Assembly (NCBI RefSeq): GCF_031846515.1
Contig: NZ_JAVRHO010000012.1
Location: 1-64,000, forward strand
Length of the DNA stretch: 64,000 bases
Reading direction: 5' to 3'
Source of the DNA: Autumnicola lenta
Lineage (GTDB): Bacteria > Bacteroidota > Bacteroidia > Flavobacteriales > Flavobacteriaceae
Shown piece by piece: positions 52,463 to 61,360 of the stretch. Both the position numbers and the translations under genes were made by a program. Position 1 is the first letter of the stretch; each line of letters begins with the position of its first letter. The notes under the pieces are model-generated. The model searched no databases, was not told the origin of the DNA, and saw nothing but the letters and a program-made list of their open reading frames with translations.

Positions 52463-53145
52463 TAAACTACAAACTTATATCCTACCCCTTTTACGGTTTT
52501 AAAACTATCATCACCAATTTTTTCCCGAAGCTTCCTTATATGCACATCTATGGTTCTGCCCCCGACGACGACATCATTTCCCCATATTTTATCCATAATA
52601 TCTTCCCGTTTAAAAACTTTTCCCGGTTTGGAAGCCAGAAGAGACAGCAATTCAAATTCTTTGCGGGGCAGGAGCATTTCCTCATTGTTCTTTATGACCT
52701 TATACTCCTCCCTGTTTATTGTAAGATCGCCAATTTTTACAATACTGGCATTAGAAGTATCATCTTTAAACCTTCTTAATAGCGCCTTTACTTTACTGGT
52801 AAGTACTTTTGGTTTAATGGGCTTTGTTATGTAATCATCGGCACCCGCGTCAAACCCTGCCATCTGCGAATAATCTTCACCGCGGGCAGTAAGAAAGGTA
52901 ATGATAGTATCTTCAAGTTCCGGAATTTTTCTAATTTTCTCGCAAGCTTCAATACCATCCATTCCCGGCATCATCACATCCAGGATGATAAGCTGCGGAT
53001 TTTTTTTCTTCGCAAGTTTCACACCATCAGCACCATTATCTGCCGTAATAACTTTATATCCTTCAGAAGAAAGATTATAGTTTACTATTTCCAGGATATC
53101 CGGTTCATCGTCTACTAAAAGGATACAGATGTCTTTTTTCTTCAT
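52462..53145 (-). CDS. PhoB/OmpR-type response regulator
   Basis: A 227-residue regulator. The receiver has VDDEPDI, the phospho-acceptor in LIILDVMMPGMDG near residue 55 and Lys in YITKPIKP. A winged-helix output follows (about 130-227: LPRKEFELLSLLASKPGKVFKREDIMDKIWG, then VDVHIRKLREKIG). It pairs with the overlapping kinase gene. A direct repeat with 11-bp spacing, the form PhoB-type proteins bind, lies in the divergent promoter region. Confidence 0.92.
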   Translation of the reverse strand: MKKKDICILLVDDEPDILEIVNYNLSSEGYKVITADNGADGVKLAKKKNPQLIILDVMMPGMDGIEACEKIRKIPELEDTIITFLTARGEDYSQMAGFDAGADDYITKPIKPKVLTSKVKALLRRFKDDTSNASIVKIGDLTINREEYKVIKNNEEMLLPRKEFELLSLLASKPGKVFKREDIMDKIWGNDVVVGGRTIDVHIRKLREKIGDDSFKTVKGVGYKFVV

Positions 53146-53221
53146 GTTACTAAGTAGTTAAGATAAATTTTTGAGTAAAAATACAGATAAATTTCATTTT
53201 AAGATTCAGTCAACTCATTGG

Positions 53222-53239
53222 TAACCTTTAACTAACCTT
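53222..53239 (+). promoter_or_regulatory. 11-bp-spaced direct repeat, candidate PhoB-type box
   Basis: TAACCTT occurs at 53222-53228 and again at 53233-53239, one helical turn apart. It lies about 50-60 nt upstream of the start predicted from a TATGTTTA -7-like box at 53272-53279, in the gap shared by the response regulator and the TonB receptor. An inverted half, GAGGTTA, lies at 53261-53267. Confidence 0.5.
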
Positions 53240-53320
53240 ATCATCATAAACGATTAATATGAGGTTAACTCTATGTTTACATACCTGCTCTTTATTTGCG
53301 GCATAGAATTAAACATAGTA

Positions 53321-56116
53321 ATGAAACAAATTTTCACTTTTTTCACAGTATGCTTTTTATTAACGCTGCCGATGCTGGCACAGGAAGAAACTGGCTCCAT
53401 CGCAGGCAAATTATCAGACAAGGAAATGAATGGAGAGCCCTTACCATTCGCAAATGTAGTAATTAAGGGTACATCAAAAGGAACCAATACAGATTTTGAT
53501 GGTCTTTATGTCTTAAATAATCTTCAACCGGGAACATATACCGTAGAATTCAGTTTTGTAGGATATGAAACTCTGGAAGTTCCCAATGTAGAGGTAATCT
53601 CTGGTAAGGTAACCGAGGTAAATACTGGATTAGGTTCCAGCGCCGCTGCCCTTGACGAAGTACTAATTACCACAGTTTCCAGAAGAGATTCTGAAGTTGC
53701 CCTTTTACTGGAGCAAAAAGGTGCCATGCAAATTAAAGAAAGTATCGGGGCTCAGGAACTGGCGAAGTTAGGAGTATCTGATGTTGCCACGGCTACCACA
53801 AAAATCTCCGGCGTCACCACTAGTGAGGCTTCAGGGGATTTGTTTGTAAGAGGTTTGGGAGATCGCTATTTATATACCACTTTAAATAATCTTCCTATTC
53901 CCTCAGATGATGTGGAGCGCAAAAATATTGACCTCGGGTTATTTCCTACCCGTGTGGTACAGAGTGTAGGCATAAGTAAGACCTATTCCGCAGAGAATTC
54001 AGCAGATCAGGCTTCAGGAACTGTCAATATCGACTCCAGAGAATTAAGAGGAACAGAGGAATTTGATCTTGGATTTCGTGTTGGCGCCAACACCAATGCT
54101 GTGGGAGAATTTAATAACTTCAAAGTTTCTCCAAACCAGGACGATGTATTCTTGGGATTTTATAATCAAAGCATCCCAACAGAATACTCTATAAACAATC
54201 AAAGTTGGGATCCACAAACAGATCCTTTTCCTGTAAACCAGAGGTATGCTTTAACTGCCGGAAAGAAGTTTGGTGAAAACCTGAAAATTCTTCTAACCGG
54301 ATCTCAATCTATTAACTACGAATACAGCAGCGGATTATTTAGAGAGTATAGAAACAATAACCTTTATGATTATTTTTCTGATACTGAAAATTTTCAGAAA
54401 ACCATAAATACTACCGGACTGCTGGATTTAGGTTATGAAATAAACGAAAATAACAACCTTAAAGTCACCAGTCTTTTTATCAACAAAATTACCGATGAAA
54501 TATATGAAGCTGGCCGTAACGCAGAGGGAGTCATATTCGAAGAAACTGCTCCGGCCGAAAATCTCAACCAGTTTGTGCGTGACCAGAATATCAAACAAAC
54601 AAGGCTATGGGTAAATCAGCTTCACGGGGACCACAGCCTTTCAGAAATGAATACTCTGGAATGGGCAGTAGGATATAATATGGTAACTGCCGATGAGCCT
54701 AACCGTATTCGGAATGAGTTAAATATAAATGAGGAAGGTTTTGTTCAGTTCGGCAGAATGGGTGGTTTTCAGCAACGAAAATCGACTCAGGAAATTGATG
54801 ATAATGAATTAAACGCTTTAATTACAGATCAAATTACCTTTGTAAAGAGCGACACTACAAACAACAATGTGTTTCTACAGTTTGGTGGGAATTACAGGAA
54901 CAAAGACAGGGATTTTTACTCCAGATTTTTTGGAGCTGAAGAGAACGGACTAAACACCGTTAACCCTTCTTCTATAGATAACCTCACCAGCGCATTCTCT
55001 ACTGAAAACTTTAGAAATGGTAATCTTGATTTAAACAGATTAAATCCTGACCTCTATCAGGCCACGCTGGAATCCTATTCCGGGTTTGCAACTTTTAATT
55101 ACGGTATCGGCAAGTGGAATCTAAATGTTGGTGCTAGATATCAAAAAGATAACCTGGATGTGGTCTTTGACGTAAACAATTTTCCTTCCAACCAGCCTAA
55201 TTATTCCTTTCAGGAGTATGACAATATTTATCCAAGCCTGAACATTAAATTTTCTCCAAATGAAAATTCAAATATTAGGTTGGCTGCAAGCAAGACCATT
55301 ACACTTCCGGAGTTTAAGGAAATTGCTCCTTTTGAGTATGTCTCACAATTGGGACAAATCACCAGAGGTAATCCGGACCTGGAAGCTTCAAAAAACCTCA
55401 ACCTGGATGTTAAGTATGAATTATTTCCTGACAACGGCCAGTTAATTTCCCTTACGGGCTTTTATAAAAAAATTAAAAATCCTATTAATAAAGTTCAGGA
55501 CAGAGGTGCTGCAGGAGTTTTCTCCTATTTTAATGCAGGAGATGAAGCTAACATCTATGGACTGGAACTGGAAACCAAAATTAATATCATAGAGAATGAA
55601 GAACCGGAAGGACTAGATTTTGATGTTGCCTTTAATATTTCCAGAACATGGCACGAACAGGATCTAAAAAATGTTTACAACAGCGAAGGAGATTTTGTAA
55701 GAACTTTCCAGTATAACAATAACACCGAAATTGGACTTCAGGGTGCATCTGACTGGATTTTTAATGGTTCTCTTAATTTCTCTACTGAGTCAGAGAACCC
55801 ATTCCGCGCTTCTGTTGTTGGCTACTATGCTTCAGATAAAATTTTTGCACTTGGAGCTCCTGAAGTACAAACCCAAACAGATGTTTTCTATAACGATGAA
55901 ATTATTGAAAAAGGCTTCGTTGTCCTGGATGCCGTACTAACTCAGGATCTTGGTGAGCACTGGGATATCCAGTTCCGTGGACAGAATCTTCTTAATCCTG
56001 ATATTGAAAGGGTACAGAACATAAAACCAAGTTCAACGGGAATCGAAAGCACACAAACTGTTCGTTCCTATACACGAGGTGCAGTATTAAGTCTTGGTGT
56101 AAACTATTCTTTTTAA
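53321..56116 (+). CDS. TonB-dependent outer-membrane receptor
   Basis: A 931-residue receptor. A signal peptide ends at TLPMLAQ. A carboxypeptidase-regulatory-like domain follows (about 25-110: GSIAGKLSDKEMNGEPLPFANVVIKGT), then a plug domain (about 130-260: FVRGLGDRYLYTTLNNLPIPS) and a 22-strand barrel ending YTRGAVLSLGVNYSF. It takes up a large or scarce substrate using TonB energy. Being divergent from a PhoB/PhoR-like pair and followed by a lipoprotein, it may belong to a phosphate-type regulon; this is inference. No SusD partner is present. ATG 53321 begins the signal peptide; an earlier ATG at 53273 does not. Confidence 0.93.
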   Translation: MKQIFTFFTVCFLLTLPMLAQEETGSIAGKLSDKEMNGEPLPFANVVIKGTSKGTNTDFDGLYVLNNLQPGTYTVEFSFVGYETLEVPNVEVISGKVTEVNTGLGSSAAALDEVLITTVSRRDSEVALLLEQKGAMQIKESIGAQELAKLGVSDVATATTKISGVTTSEASGDLFVRGLGDRYLYTTLNNLPIPSDDVERKNIDLGLFPTRVVQSVGISKTYSAENSADQASGTVNIDSRELRGTEEFDLGFRVGANTNAVGEFNNFKVSPNQDDVFLGFYNQSIPTEYSINNQSWDPQTDPFPVNQRYALTAGKKFGENLKILLTGSQSINYEYSSGLFREYRNNNLYDYFSDTENFQKTINTTGLLDLGYEINENNNLKVTSLFINKITDEIYEAGRNAEGVIFEETAPAENLNQFVRDQNIKQTRLWVNQLHGDHSLSEMNTLEWAVGYNMVTADEPNRIRNELNINEEGFVQFGRMGGFQQRKSTQEIDDNELNALITDQITFVKSDTTNNNVFLQFGGNYRNKDRDFYSRFFGAEENGLNTVNPSSIDNLTSAFSTENFRNGNLDLNRLNPDLYQATLESYSGFATFNYGIGKWNLNVGARYQKDNLDVVFDVNNFPSNQPNYSFQEYDNIYPSLNIKFSPNENSNIRLAASKTITLPEFKEIAPFEYVSQLGQITRGNPDLEASKNLNLDVKYELFPDNGQLISLTGFYKKIKNPINKVQDRGAAGVFSYFNAGDEANIYGLELETKINIIENEEPEGLDFDVAFNISRTWHEQDLKNVYNSEGDFVRTFQYNNNTEIGLQGASDWIFNGSLNFSTESENPFRASVVGYYASDKIFALGAPEVQTQTDVFYNDEIIEKGFVVLDAVLTQDLGEHWDIQFRGQNLLNPDIERVQNIKPSSTGIESTQTVRSYTRGAVLSLGVNYSF

Positions 56117-56151
56117 TTAACAAAAACCACTAACAATCTAAACCTTAAAAA

Positions 56152-58167
56152 TTGAAAAACATGAAAAACTTAAGTAGCCGATTTTTGCTGATTATGGCAA
56201 TAGTCCTGAGCCTTGGAATTACAGGGTGTAGTAATGATGACAATGAAATCGAATTAATTGACGACGAGCCGGGAGGAGGACCTGATGGTATAACACTAAA
56301 TGGTTCCCTGCAGGAAGACCGCACCCTCGATGCCAGCGAAACCTATTCTCTTACCGGCGTTTACTCTGTAGAATCTGGCGCAACACTTACTATACCTGCC
56401 GGAACAAAGATTGTAGCTGATGCCGACCTGGATGACAGTGATGAGACCAACGTGTACATTGTAGTACAAAAAGGCGGAATGATAGATATCCAGGGAACAG
56501 CTTCTGCACCCGTGGTAATGTCTGCTGCGAATGGCCAACCAGGAAGCTGGGGTGGACTTATCATTGCCGGTAATGCCGAAACTACTGCCGGCACAGATGC
56601 TACTGCAGAAGTTGGAGGAATTATCTACGGTGGGACAGACTCCAGTGATAATTCCGGATCTATTAATTATCTTGTCCTTTCTGATGCCGGAGCACAAATA
56701 AATGTGAATTCCCAGTTTAATGGTCTTTCTCTTTATGCAGTAGGTTCAGGCACAGAAATTACTAATGTTGCATTAATTGATGGTGCAGACGACGGTATAG
56801 AGTTTTTTGGAGGATCAGTTTCTGCAAGTAACATTTACCTGGAAAACAATCAGGATGATGCGTTAGACTGGACAGAAGGATGGAATGGATCTGCAAGCAA
56901 CGTCTATGTACTAAATAATGATGCGAATTTTTCTACCGCCATTGAAGCAGACGGAGTAAATAATAATCCGACTATAGAAAATTTCACTGCCGTTTCCACT
57001 GTAGGAGGGACTGCCCTTCAATTCAAAGCACAATCTGGGGCAACTATTACAGGACTTTCCCTTTCAGGATATGATACTGCTGTAGACATTCCGGAAGCGG
57101 GAAGAACAGACCTTTCAGGGATTAAGCTTAATGGTGCTACTGCAGATTTAGAGATGGATTATACTGAAGAAGCAACTGTTGCTGCAAGCGATTTCGACTG
57201 GGTAAGTAACAGAGGTCAGGTTTCTGTAATTCCTTCCACAATTTCTTCAGATTTTTCTTTAGACGCTAATACGCAATATGTAATTAACAACCGTGTTTCT
57301 GTAGAAGAAGGAGCAACTTTTACAATTCCTGCAGGAACAAGAATTGTTGCCAGGAGCGGCGCTGCCGAAGAAGGCGAAGAAACTGCAGAACCAACAGAAA
57401 TTTATATCGTGATCCAGCAGGGAGCAATGATAGACATCCAGGGAACTGAGGAGAATCCCGTGGTAATGTCTTCTACTTCTGGTAAAGCCGGAAGCTGGGG
57501 AGGTCTTGTTATTGCCGGTAATGCCGAAACTACCGCAGGTACAGATGCTACTGCTGAAGTAGGAGGTATTATCTATGGCGGAAACGATCCAGAAGATAAC
57601 TCAGGATCTATAAGCTACCTTATTCTTTCCGATGCCGGAGCACAGATTAATGTAGATTCCCAGTACAACGGCCTTTCACTTTATGCCGTAGGATCTGAAA
57701 CAACTATTGAAAATATCGCTGTTCTCAATGGAGCCGATGACGGAATTGAATTCTTTGGAGGATCGGTTTCTGCATCCAATCTTTACCTGGAAAATAATCA
57801 GGACGATGCTGTAGACTGGACTGAAGGCTGGAACGGTGGTGTAAGCAATGTCTACGTATCTAGCACAGATGCTAATTTTTCCACTGCTATAGAAGCCGAT
57901 GGCGTAAATAACAATCCAACCATTGAAAACTTCACTGCGGTATCTACTGTAGGTGGAACTGCATTGCAGTTTAAAGCCCTGTCTGGTGCTACTATCACTG
58001 GACTTTCTCTCTCAGGATATGATACAAATATCGATATTGCTGAAGACGAAAGAACTGATCTTTCCGGGATCCAAATAGAAGGTGCAGATGCTGATACAGA
58101 AACTGCTTACGATGCAGAATCTACTGTAGATCCAGGAATTTTTGACTGGATGGAAGGGAACTTATAA
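56152..58167 (+). CDS. Lipoprotein with two tandem beta-helix-like halves
   Basis: A 671-residue lipoprotein (MKNMKNLSSRFLL..., lipobox LGITGC at about Cys26; ATG 56161 is also possible). Two copies of about 316 residues follow an acidic Gly-rich linker. Each has VEEGATFTIPAGTRIVA-, QxGAMIDIQGT-, GSWGGLxIAGNAETT- and FFGGSVSASNxYLENNQDDA-type steps that suggest a parallel beta-helix. It has no membrane barrel. It lies 35 nt after the TonB receptor, so it is probably its surface partner. The function is unknown; relatives accompany TonB receptors in other Flavobacteriia. Confidence 0.82.
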   Translation: MKNMKNLSSRFLLIMAIVLSLGITGCSNDDNEIELIDDEPGGGPDGITLNGSLQEDRTLDASETYSLTGVYSVESGATLTIPAGTKIVADADLDDSDETNVYIVVQKGGMIDIQGTASAPVVMSAANGQPGSWGGLIIAGNAETTAGTDATAEVGGIIYGGTDSSDNSGSINYLVLSDAGAQINVNSQFNGLSLYAVGSGTEITNVALIDGADDGIEFFGGSVSASNIYLENNQDDALDWTEGWNGSASNVYVLNNDANFSTAIEADGVNNNPTIENFTAVSTVGGTALQFKAQSGATITGLSLSGYDTAVDIPEAGRTDLSGIKLNGATADLEMDYTEEATVAASDFDWVSNRGQVSVIPSTISSDFSLDANTQYVINNRVSVEEGATFTIPAGTRIVARSGAAEEGEETAEPTEIYIVIQQGAMIDIQGTEENPVVMSSTSGKAGSWGGLVIAGNAETTAGTDATAEVGGIIYGGNDPEDNSGSISYLILSDAGAQINVDSQYNGLSLYAVGSETTIENIAVLNGADDGIEFFGGSVSASNLYLENNQDDAVDWTEGWNGGVSNVYVSSTDANFSTAIEADGVNNNPTIENFTAVSTVGGTALQFKALSGATITGLSLSGYDTNIDIAEDERTDLSGIQIEGADADTETAYDAESTVDPGIFDWMEGNL

Positions 58168-58207
58168 TATTTGAATTAGCTGCAAATATTGAACAGATTC
58201 TAGATTT

Positions 58208-58234
58208 AAAGGCCGCTAAAAAAGCGGCCTTTTT
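58208..58234 (+). terminator. Intrinsic terminator
   Basis: AAAGGCCGC and GCGGCCTTT form a stem around TAAAAAA, followed by TTTC. It ends the TonB receptor and lipoprotein transcript. Confidence 0.85.
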
Positions 58235-58295
58235 CTGTTAAAATTATTAACCTATTTAGGGTATTTTTATGGCAGGATTTTTGAATTTAAATTTG

Positions 58296-58303
58296 TAGAT
58301 TTG
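58296..58303 (+). promoter_or_regulatory. -7 box for the T9SS-tail protein
   Basis: TAGATTTG is a perfect TAnnTTTG box 20 nt before the ATG at 58323. No -33 at the usual spacing is clear. Confidence 0.5.
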
Positions 58304-58322
58304 TAACAATCAGCCAGAACGA

Positions 58323-58661
58323 ATGAAGCAAAAATACCTTTTAAGTTTCATATTTATATGCTTTTTGTCTTTTGCCACTCCCGTAGCGGCTCAAGACACT
58401 ACAAGCACGGGCAATAGAACCGAGATTCCTATTTCAGGATTATCGATCTATCCTAATCCTGTTACTGGCGGTAAGGTTTACATTAGCACGACCAGAAATC
58501 TTGAAAAACAAATTGAGATTTACAATGTGCTTGGAAAACCAGTTCAAAAGACAAGGATACGAGGGAAAGAATTAGATGTTTCTGCTTTAAGCCCGGGCAT
58601 TTATATCCTGAAAATTGAAGAACAAAATAGCAAAGCAACAAGAAAGCTCGTTATTAAATAA
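58323..58661 (+). CDS. Small secreted protein with T9SS type A sorting domain
   Basis: A 112-residue protein made of a signal peptide (to about residue 24, ATPVAAQ), a short linker and a type A C-terminal sorting domain: ISGLSIYPNPVTGG, YNVLGKPVQKTR and LSPGIYILKIE...KLVIK. There is almost no passenger between signal and sorting domain, which is unusual. It may be a remnant or a small surface peptide. It has its own -7 box and terminator, so it is transcribed separately from the lipoprotein upstream. Confidence 0.88.
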   Translation: MKQKYLLSFIFICFLSFATPVAAQDTTSTGNRTEIPISGLSIYPNPVTGGKVYISTTRNLEKQIEIYNVLGKPVQKTRIRGKELDVSALSPGIYILKIEEQNSKATRKLVIK

Positions 58662-58687
58662 TATTACAATAATATTTTAAGTACCTG

Positions 58688-58712
58688 AAAGCTTCTATTT
58701 ATAGAGGCTTTT
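58688..58712 (+). terminator. Intrinsic terminator
   Basis: AAGCTTCTAT pairs imperfectly with ATAGAGGCTT and is followed by TTTC. It ends the T9SS-tail gene just before the LuxE-like gene. Confidence 0.7.
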
Positions 58713-58723
58713 TCGTTTTACAG

Positions 58724-59713
58724 ATGACCCATAGCATGCTCAAGGACCAGATATTTAATATTTCTTCTGAAGCTGAATTTGAAAGGATTACACTCGAGGT
58801 GTTTAAGTTTCAGTATGCCCAAAATAAAGTGTACCGCCAATTTTGCCAATTATTGGGCAAAGACAGCACTTCGGTTAACAGTATAAAAGAAATACCTTTT
58901 CTTCCAATTGAATTTTTTAAATCCCACAGCATACTTTCTTCTGAAAAAGCGCCGGAAATCACCTTTACAAGTAGCGGAACAACCGGAAAAACCACCAGCA
59001 AACATCATGTGATCGATTTAAAGCTTTATGAGGAAAGTTTTACTGAAGGATTTAAACATTTCTATGGAAATCCTGAAGACCTGGTGATATTTGCCCTTTT
59101 ACCGTCTTATCTTGAACGGCAGGGTTCTTCGCTTATTTATATGGCAGAAAACCTTATTTCCAGAAGTAAAAATGACGAAAGTGGCTTCTACCTCAACGAA
59201 CTTCAGGAGTTAGCCGCAAAACTTACAAAACTTGATCAATCTGGAAAGAAAATCCTGCTCATAGGCGTTTCCTTTGCCCTTTTGGACATGGTGGAAAACT
59301 TCAGTTTTAAGCTTCAGAATACAATTATCATGGAAACCGGCGGAATGAAAGGCCGGCGCAAAGAAATGATAAGAAAAGAGCTGCATCATATCCTTGCTAA
59401 AGGTTTTGGGGTTGATAAAATCCACAGTGAGTACGGAATGACGGAATTGCTTTCGCAGGCCTACTCTAAAGGATCTGGTGTTTTTGAATGTCCGCCCTGG
59501 ATGAAGATTTTAATCCGCGATCCTGAAGACGCGCTGGAAATTCTTCCGGAAAACAAAAACGGCGGAATAAATGTAATCGATCTGGCAAACCTTAATTCCT
59601 GTTCTTTCCTTGCCACACAAGATCTTGGCAAAAATTTCTCAAAAAACACCACAGAAATTCTGGGCAGATTCGACAATAGTGACATTCGGGGCTGTAATCT
59701 TATGGTTTTATAG
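58724..59713 (+). CDS. LuxE/acyl-protein synthetase-like enzyme
   Basis: A 329-residue member of the ANL-like LuxE group. The phosphate-binding loop is ITFTSSGTTGKTTSKH near residue 85. Further motifs are METGGMKGRRKEMIRKEL and HSEYGMTELLSQAYS, the usual adenylate-forming TEL motif. In lux operons LuxE activates fatty acids; here no lux genes are adjacent. Related genes in Bacteroidota may serve surface-lipid or polyketide-type synthesis. An alternative start is ATG 58736. The substrate is unknown. Confidence 0.8.
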   Translation: MTHSMLKDQIFNISSEAEFERITLEVFKFQYAQNKVYRQFCQLLGKDSTSVNSIKEIPFLPIEFFKSHSILSSEKAPEITFTSSGTTGKTTSKHHVIDLKLYEESFTEGFKHFYGNPEDLVIFALLPSYLERQGSSLIYMAENLISRSKNDESGFYLNELQELAAKLTKLDQSGKKILLIGVSFALLDMVENFSFKLQNTIIMETGGMKGRRKEMIRKELHHILAKGFGVDKIHSEYGMTELLSQAYSKGSGVFECPPWMKILIRDPEDALEILPENKNGGINVIDLANLNSCSFLATQDLGKNFSKNTTEILGRFDNSDIRGCNLMVL

Positions 59714-59943
59714 CCTGATTAGCAGCAGACTGTAAAAAATAGAATACATTAAAAAAATTATTCCTGTAAAACCTTATCAATACTGGGATAGGAGAAAAAA
59801 ATAGAAATAATTCAATTTTTTTATGTAGAAAAATGTAATGTAAAGAAGATTTTTCGACCTAATAAGTGTAAGAAAGTGAAATTGAATTTCCTCTCTTACA
59901 GGTTAGTTGGTTTTCATAATAAATTGGTTGGTTAGTTAGTTGC

Positions 59944-59978
59944 AATCCCTCTGTACACCCCTACGTGACAGAGGGATT
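59944..59978 (-). terminator. Hairpin after tyrS
   Basis: AATCCCTCTGT and ACAGAGGGATT form an 11-bp stem with a 13-nt loop directly after the tyrS stop. The T-tract on the minus strand is weak. The rest of 59714-59943 holds only short TTAGTTGG-type repeats and no gene. Confidence 0.6.
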
Positions 59979-59984
59979 TGCATT

Positions 59985-61280
59985 TTATACCACCCTTATT
60001 ATATACGTATTTTTTTTACCCTTATTCAGGATAACATATTTATTGTTGAGAAGATCTGAAGTTGTAATTACATAATCTTCCTTTACTTTTTCTTTATTAA
60101 CAGAAACAGAATTCTCTTTTAAAGCCCTTCTGGCTTCCCCGTTAGAATTGAGAAAGTCTGTTTTTGCAGCAAGGGCAGCGATCATATCGAGACCAGCTTC
60201 AATTTCTGTTCTGGCTATTTCAGCTTGTGGCACTCCTTCAAAAACATCCAGAAAAGTAGCTTCATTTAAACCTTTAAGATCCTCAGCTGTACTTTTTCCG
60301 AACAAAACTTCAGAAGCTTTAACGGCATTGTCGTAATCTTCTTCAGAATGAACCATTATCGTCACCTCTTTGGCCAAAACCCTTTGAAGTTCCCTTTGAT
60401 GAGGAGCTTCAATATGTTTGTGAACCAAATCACTAATTTCTTCTTTACTTAAAAAAGTAAAAATCTTTATATACTTTTCAGCATCAGCATCACTCGTATT
60501 CAGCCAATATTGGTAAAATTTATAAGGTGACGTACGCTGCGGATCCAGCCATACATTTCCACCTTCGGTTTTGCCAAATTTCGTCCCGTCGGCTTTTGTT
60601 ATTAAAGGACAGGTTAAGGCATAGCCTTTTCCGTTCCCAATCCTTCGGATAAGTTCGGTTCCTGTTGTAATATTACCCCACTGGTCACTTCCACCCATCT
60701 GTAAAGTACATTGGTGCTCCCTGAAGAGATGAAGAAAATCGTACCCCTGTACCATTTGATAAGTAAATTCTGTAAAAGACATTCCTTCCGCAGCATCAGA
60801 AGACAGCCTTTTCTTTACAGAATCTTTTGCCATCATGTAATTAACGGTAATGTGCTTGCCCACATCACGTATAAAAGCCAGGAATGAAAAATCCTTCATC
60901 CAGTCATAGTTATTTACCAAAACTGCCGTATTTTCTGCATCACCTTTAAATTCCAGGAATTTTGATAATTGCGCTTTTAGAGCTTCCTGGTTATGACGTA
61001 GCGTTTCCTCATCCAGTAAATTACGCTCTGCAGATTTTCCTGAAGGGTCGCCAATCATCCCGGTAGCACCGCCAACAAGTGCGTAAGGCTTATGTCCACA
61101 AAGTTGAAAATGTCTTAACATCATCACCCCCACTAAATGACCTATATGAAGCGAATCTGCGGTAGGATCTATCCCCACATAGGCAGCACGCATTTCTTCC
61201 ATTAAATGTTCTTCGGTTCCCGGCATTGCGTCATGTAACATTCCGCGCCACGTAAGTTCTTCTACAAAATTTTTGTTCAT
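59985..61280 (-). CDS. tyrS: Tyrosyl-tRNA synthetase
   Basis: A 431-residue class I synthetase charging tRNA-Tyr. The Rossmann domain has the HIGH motif DSLHIGHLVG near residue 47 and the KMSKS-like KFGKTEGG near residue 237. A C-terminal S4 RNA-binding domain runs about 360-431 (SNGEARRALKENSVSVNKEKVKED). I chose ATG 61280 (MNKNFVEELTWRGMLHD), the usual start; ATG 61319 would add 13 residues. It is divergent from the epimerase gene. Confidence 0.96.
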   Translation of the reverse strand: MNKNFVEELTWRGMLHDAMPGTEEHLMEEMRAAYVGIDPTADSLHIGHLVGVMMLRHFQLCGHKPYALVGGATGMIGDPSGKSAERNLLDEETLRHNQEALKAQLSKFLEFKGDAENTAVLVNNYDWMKDFSFLAFIRDVGKHITVNYMMAKDSVKKRLSSDAAEGMSFTEFTYQMVQGYDFLHLFREHQCTLQMGGSDQWGNITTGTELIRRIGNGKGYALTCPLITKADGTKFGKTEGGNVWLDPQRTSPYKFYQYWLNTSDADAEKYIKIFTFLSKEEISDLVHKHIEAPHQRELQRVLAKEVTIMVHSEEDYDNAVKASEVLFGKSTAEDLKGLNEATFLDVFEGVPQAEIARTEIEAGLDMIAALAAKTDFLNSNGEARRALKENSVSVNKEKVKEDYVITTSDLLNNKYVILNKGKKNTYIIRVV

Positions 61281-61360
61281 GGTCTCTAAGTCTTCTAAAA
61301 ACAGCCGTAAAGATACCATAAACTGTTCTTTTTCCTAAGTGGTTTCGCTATATTTACCAC

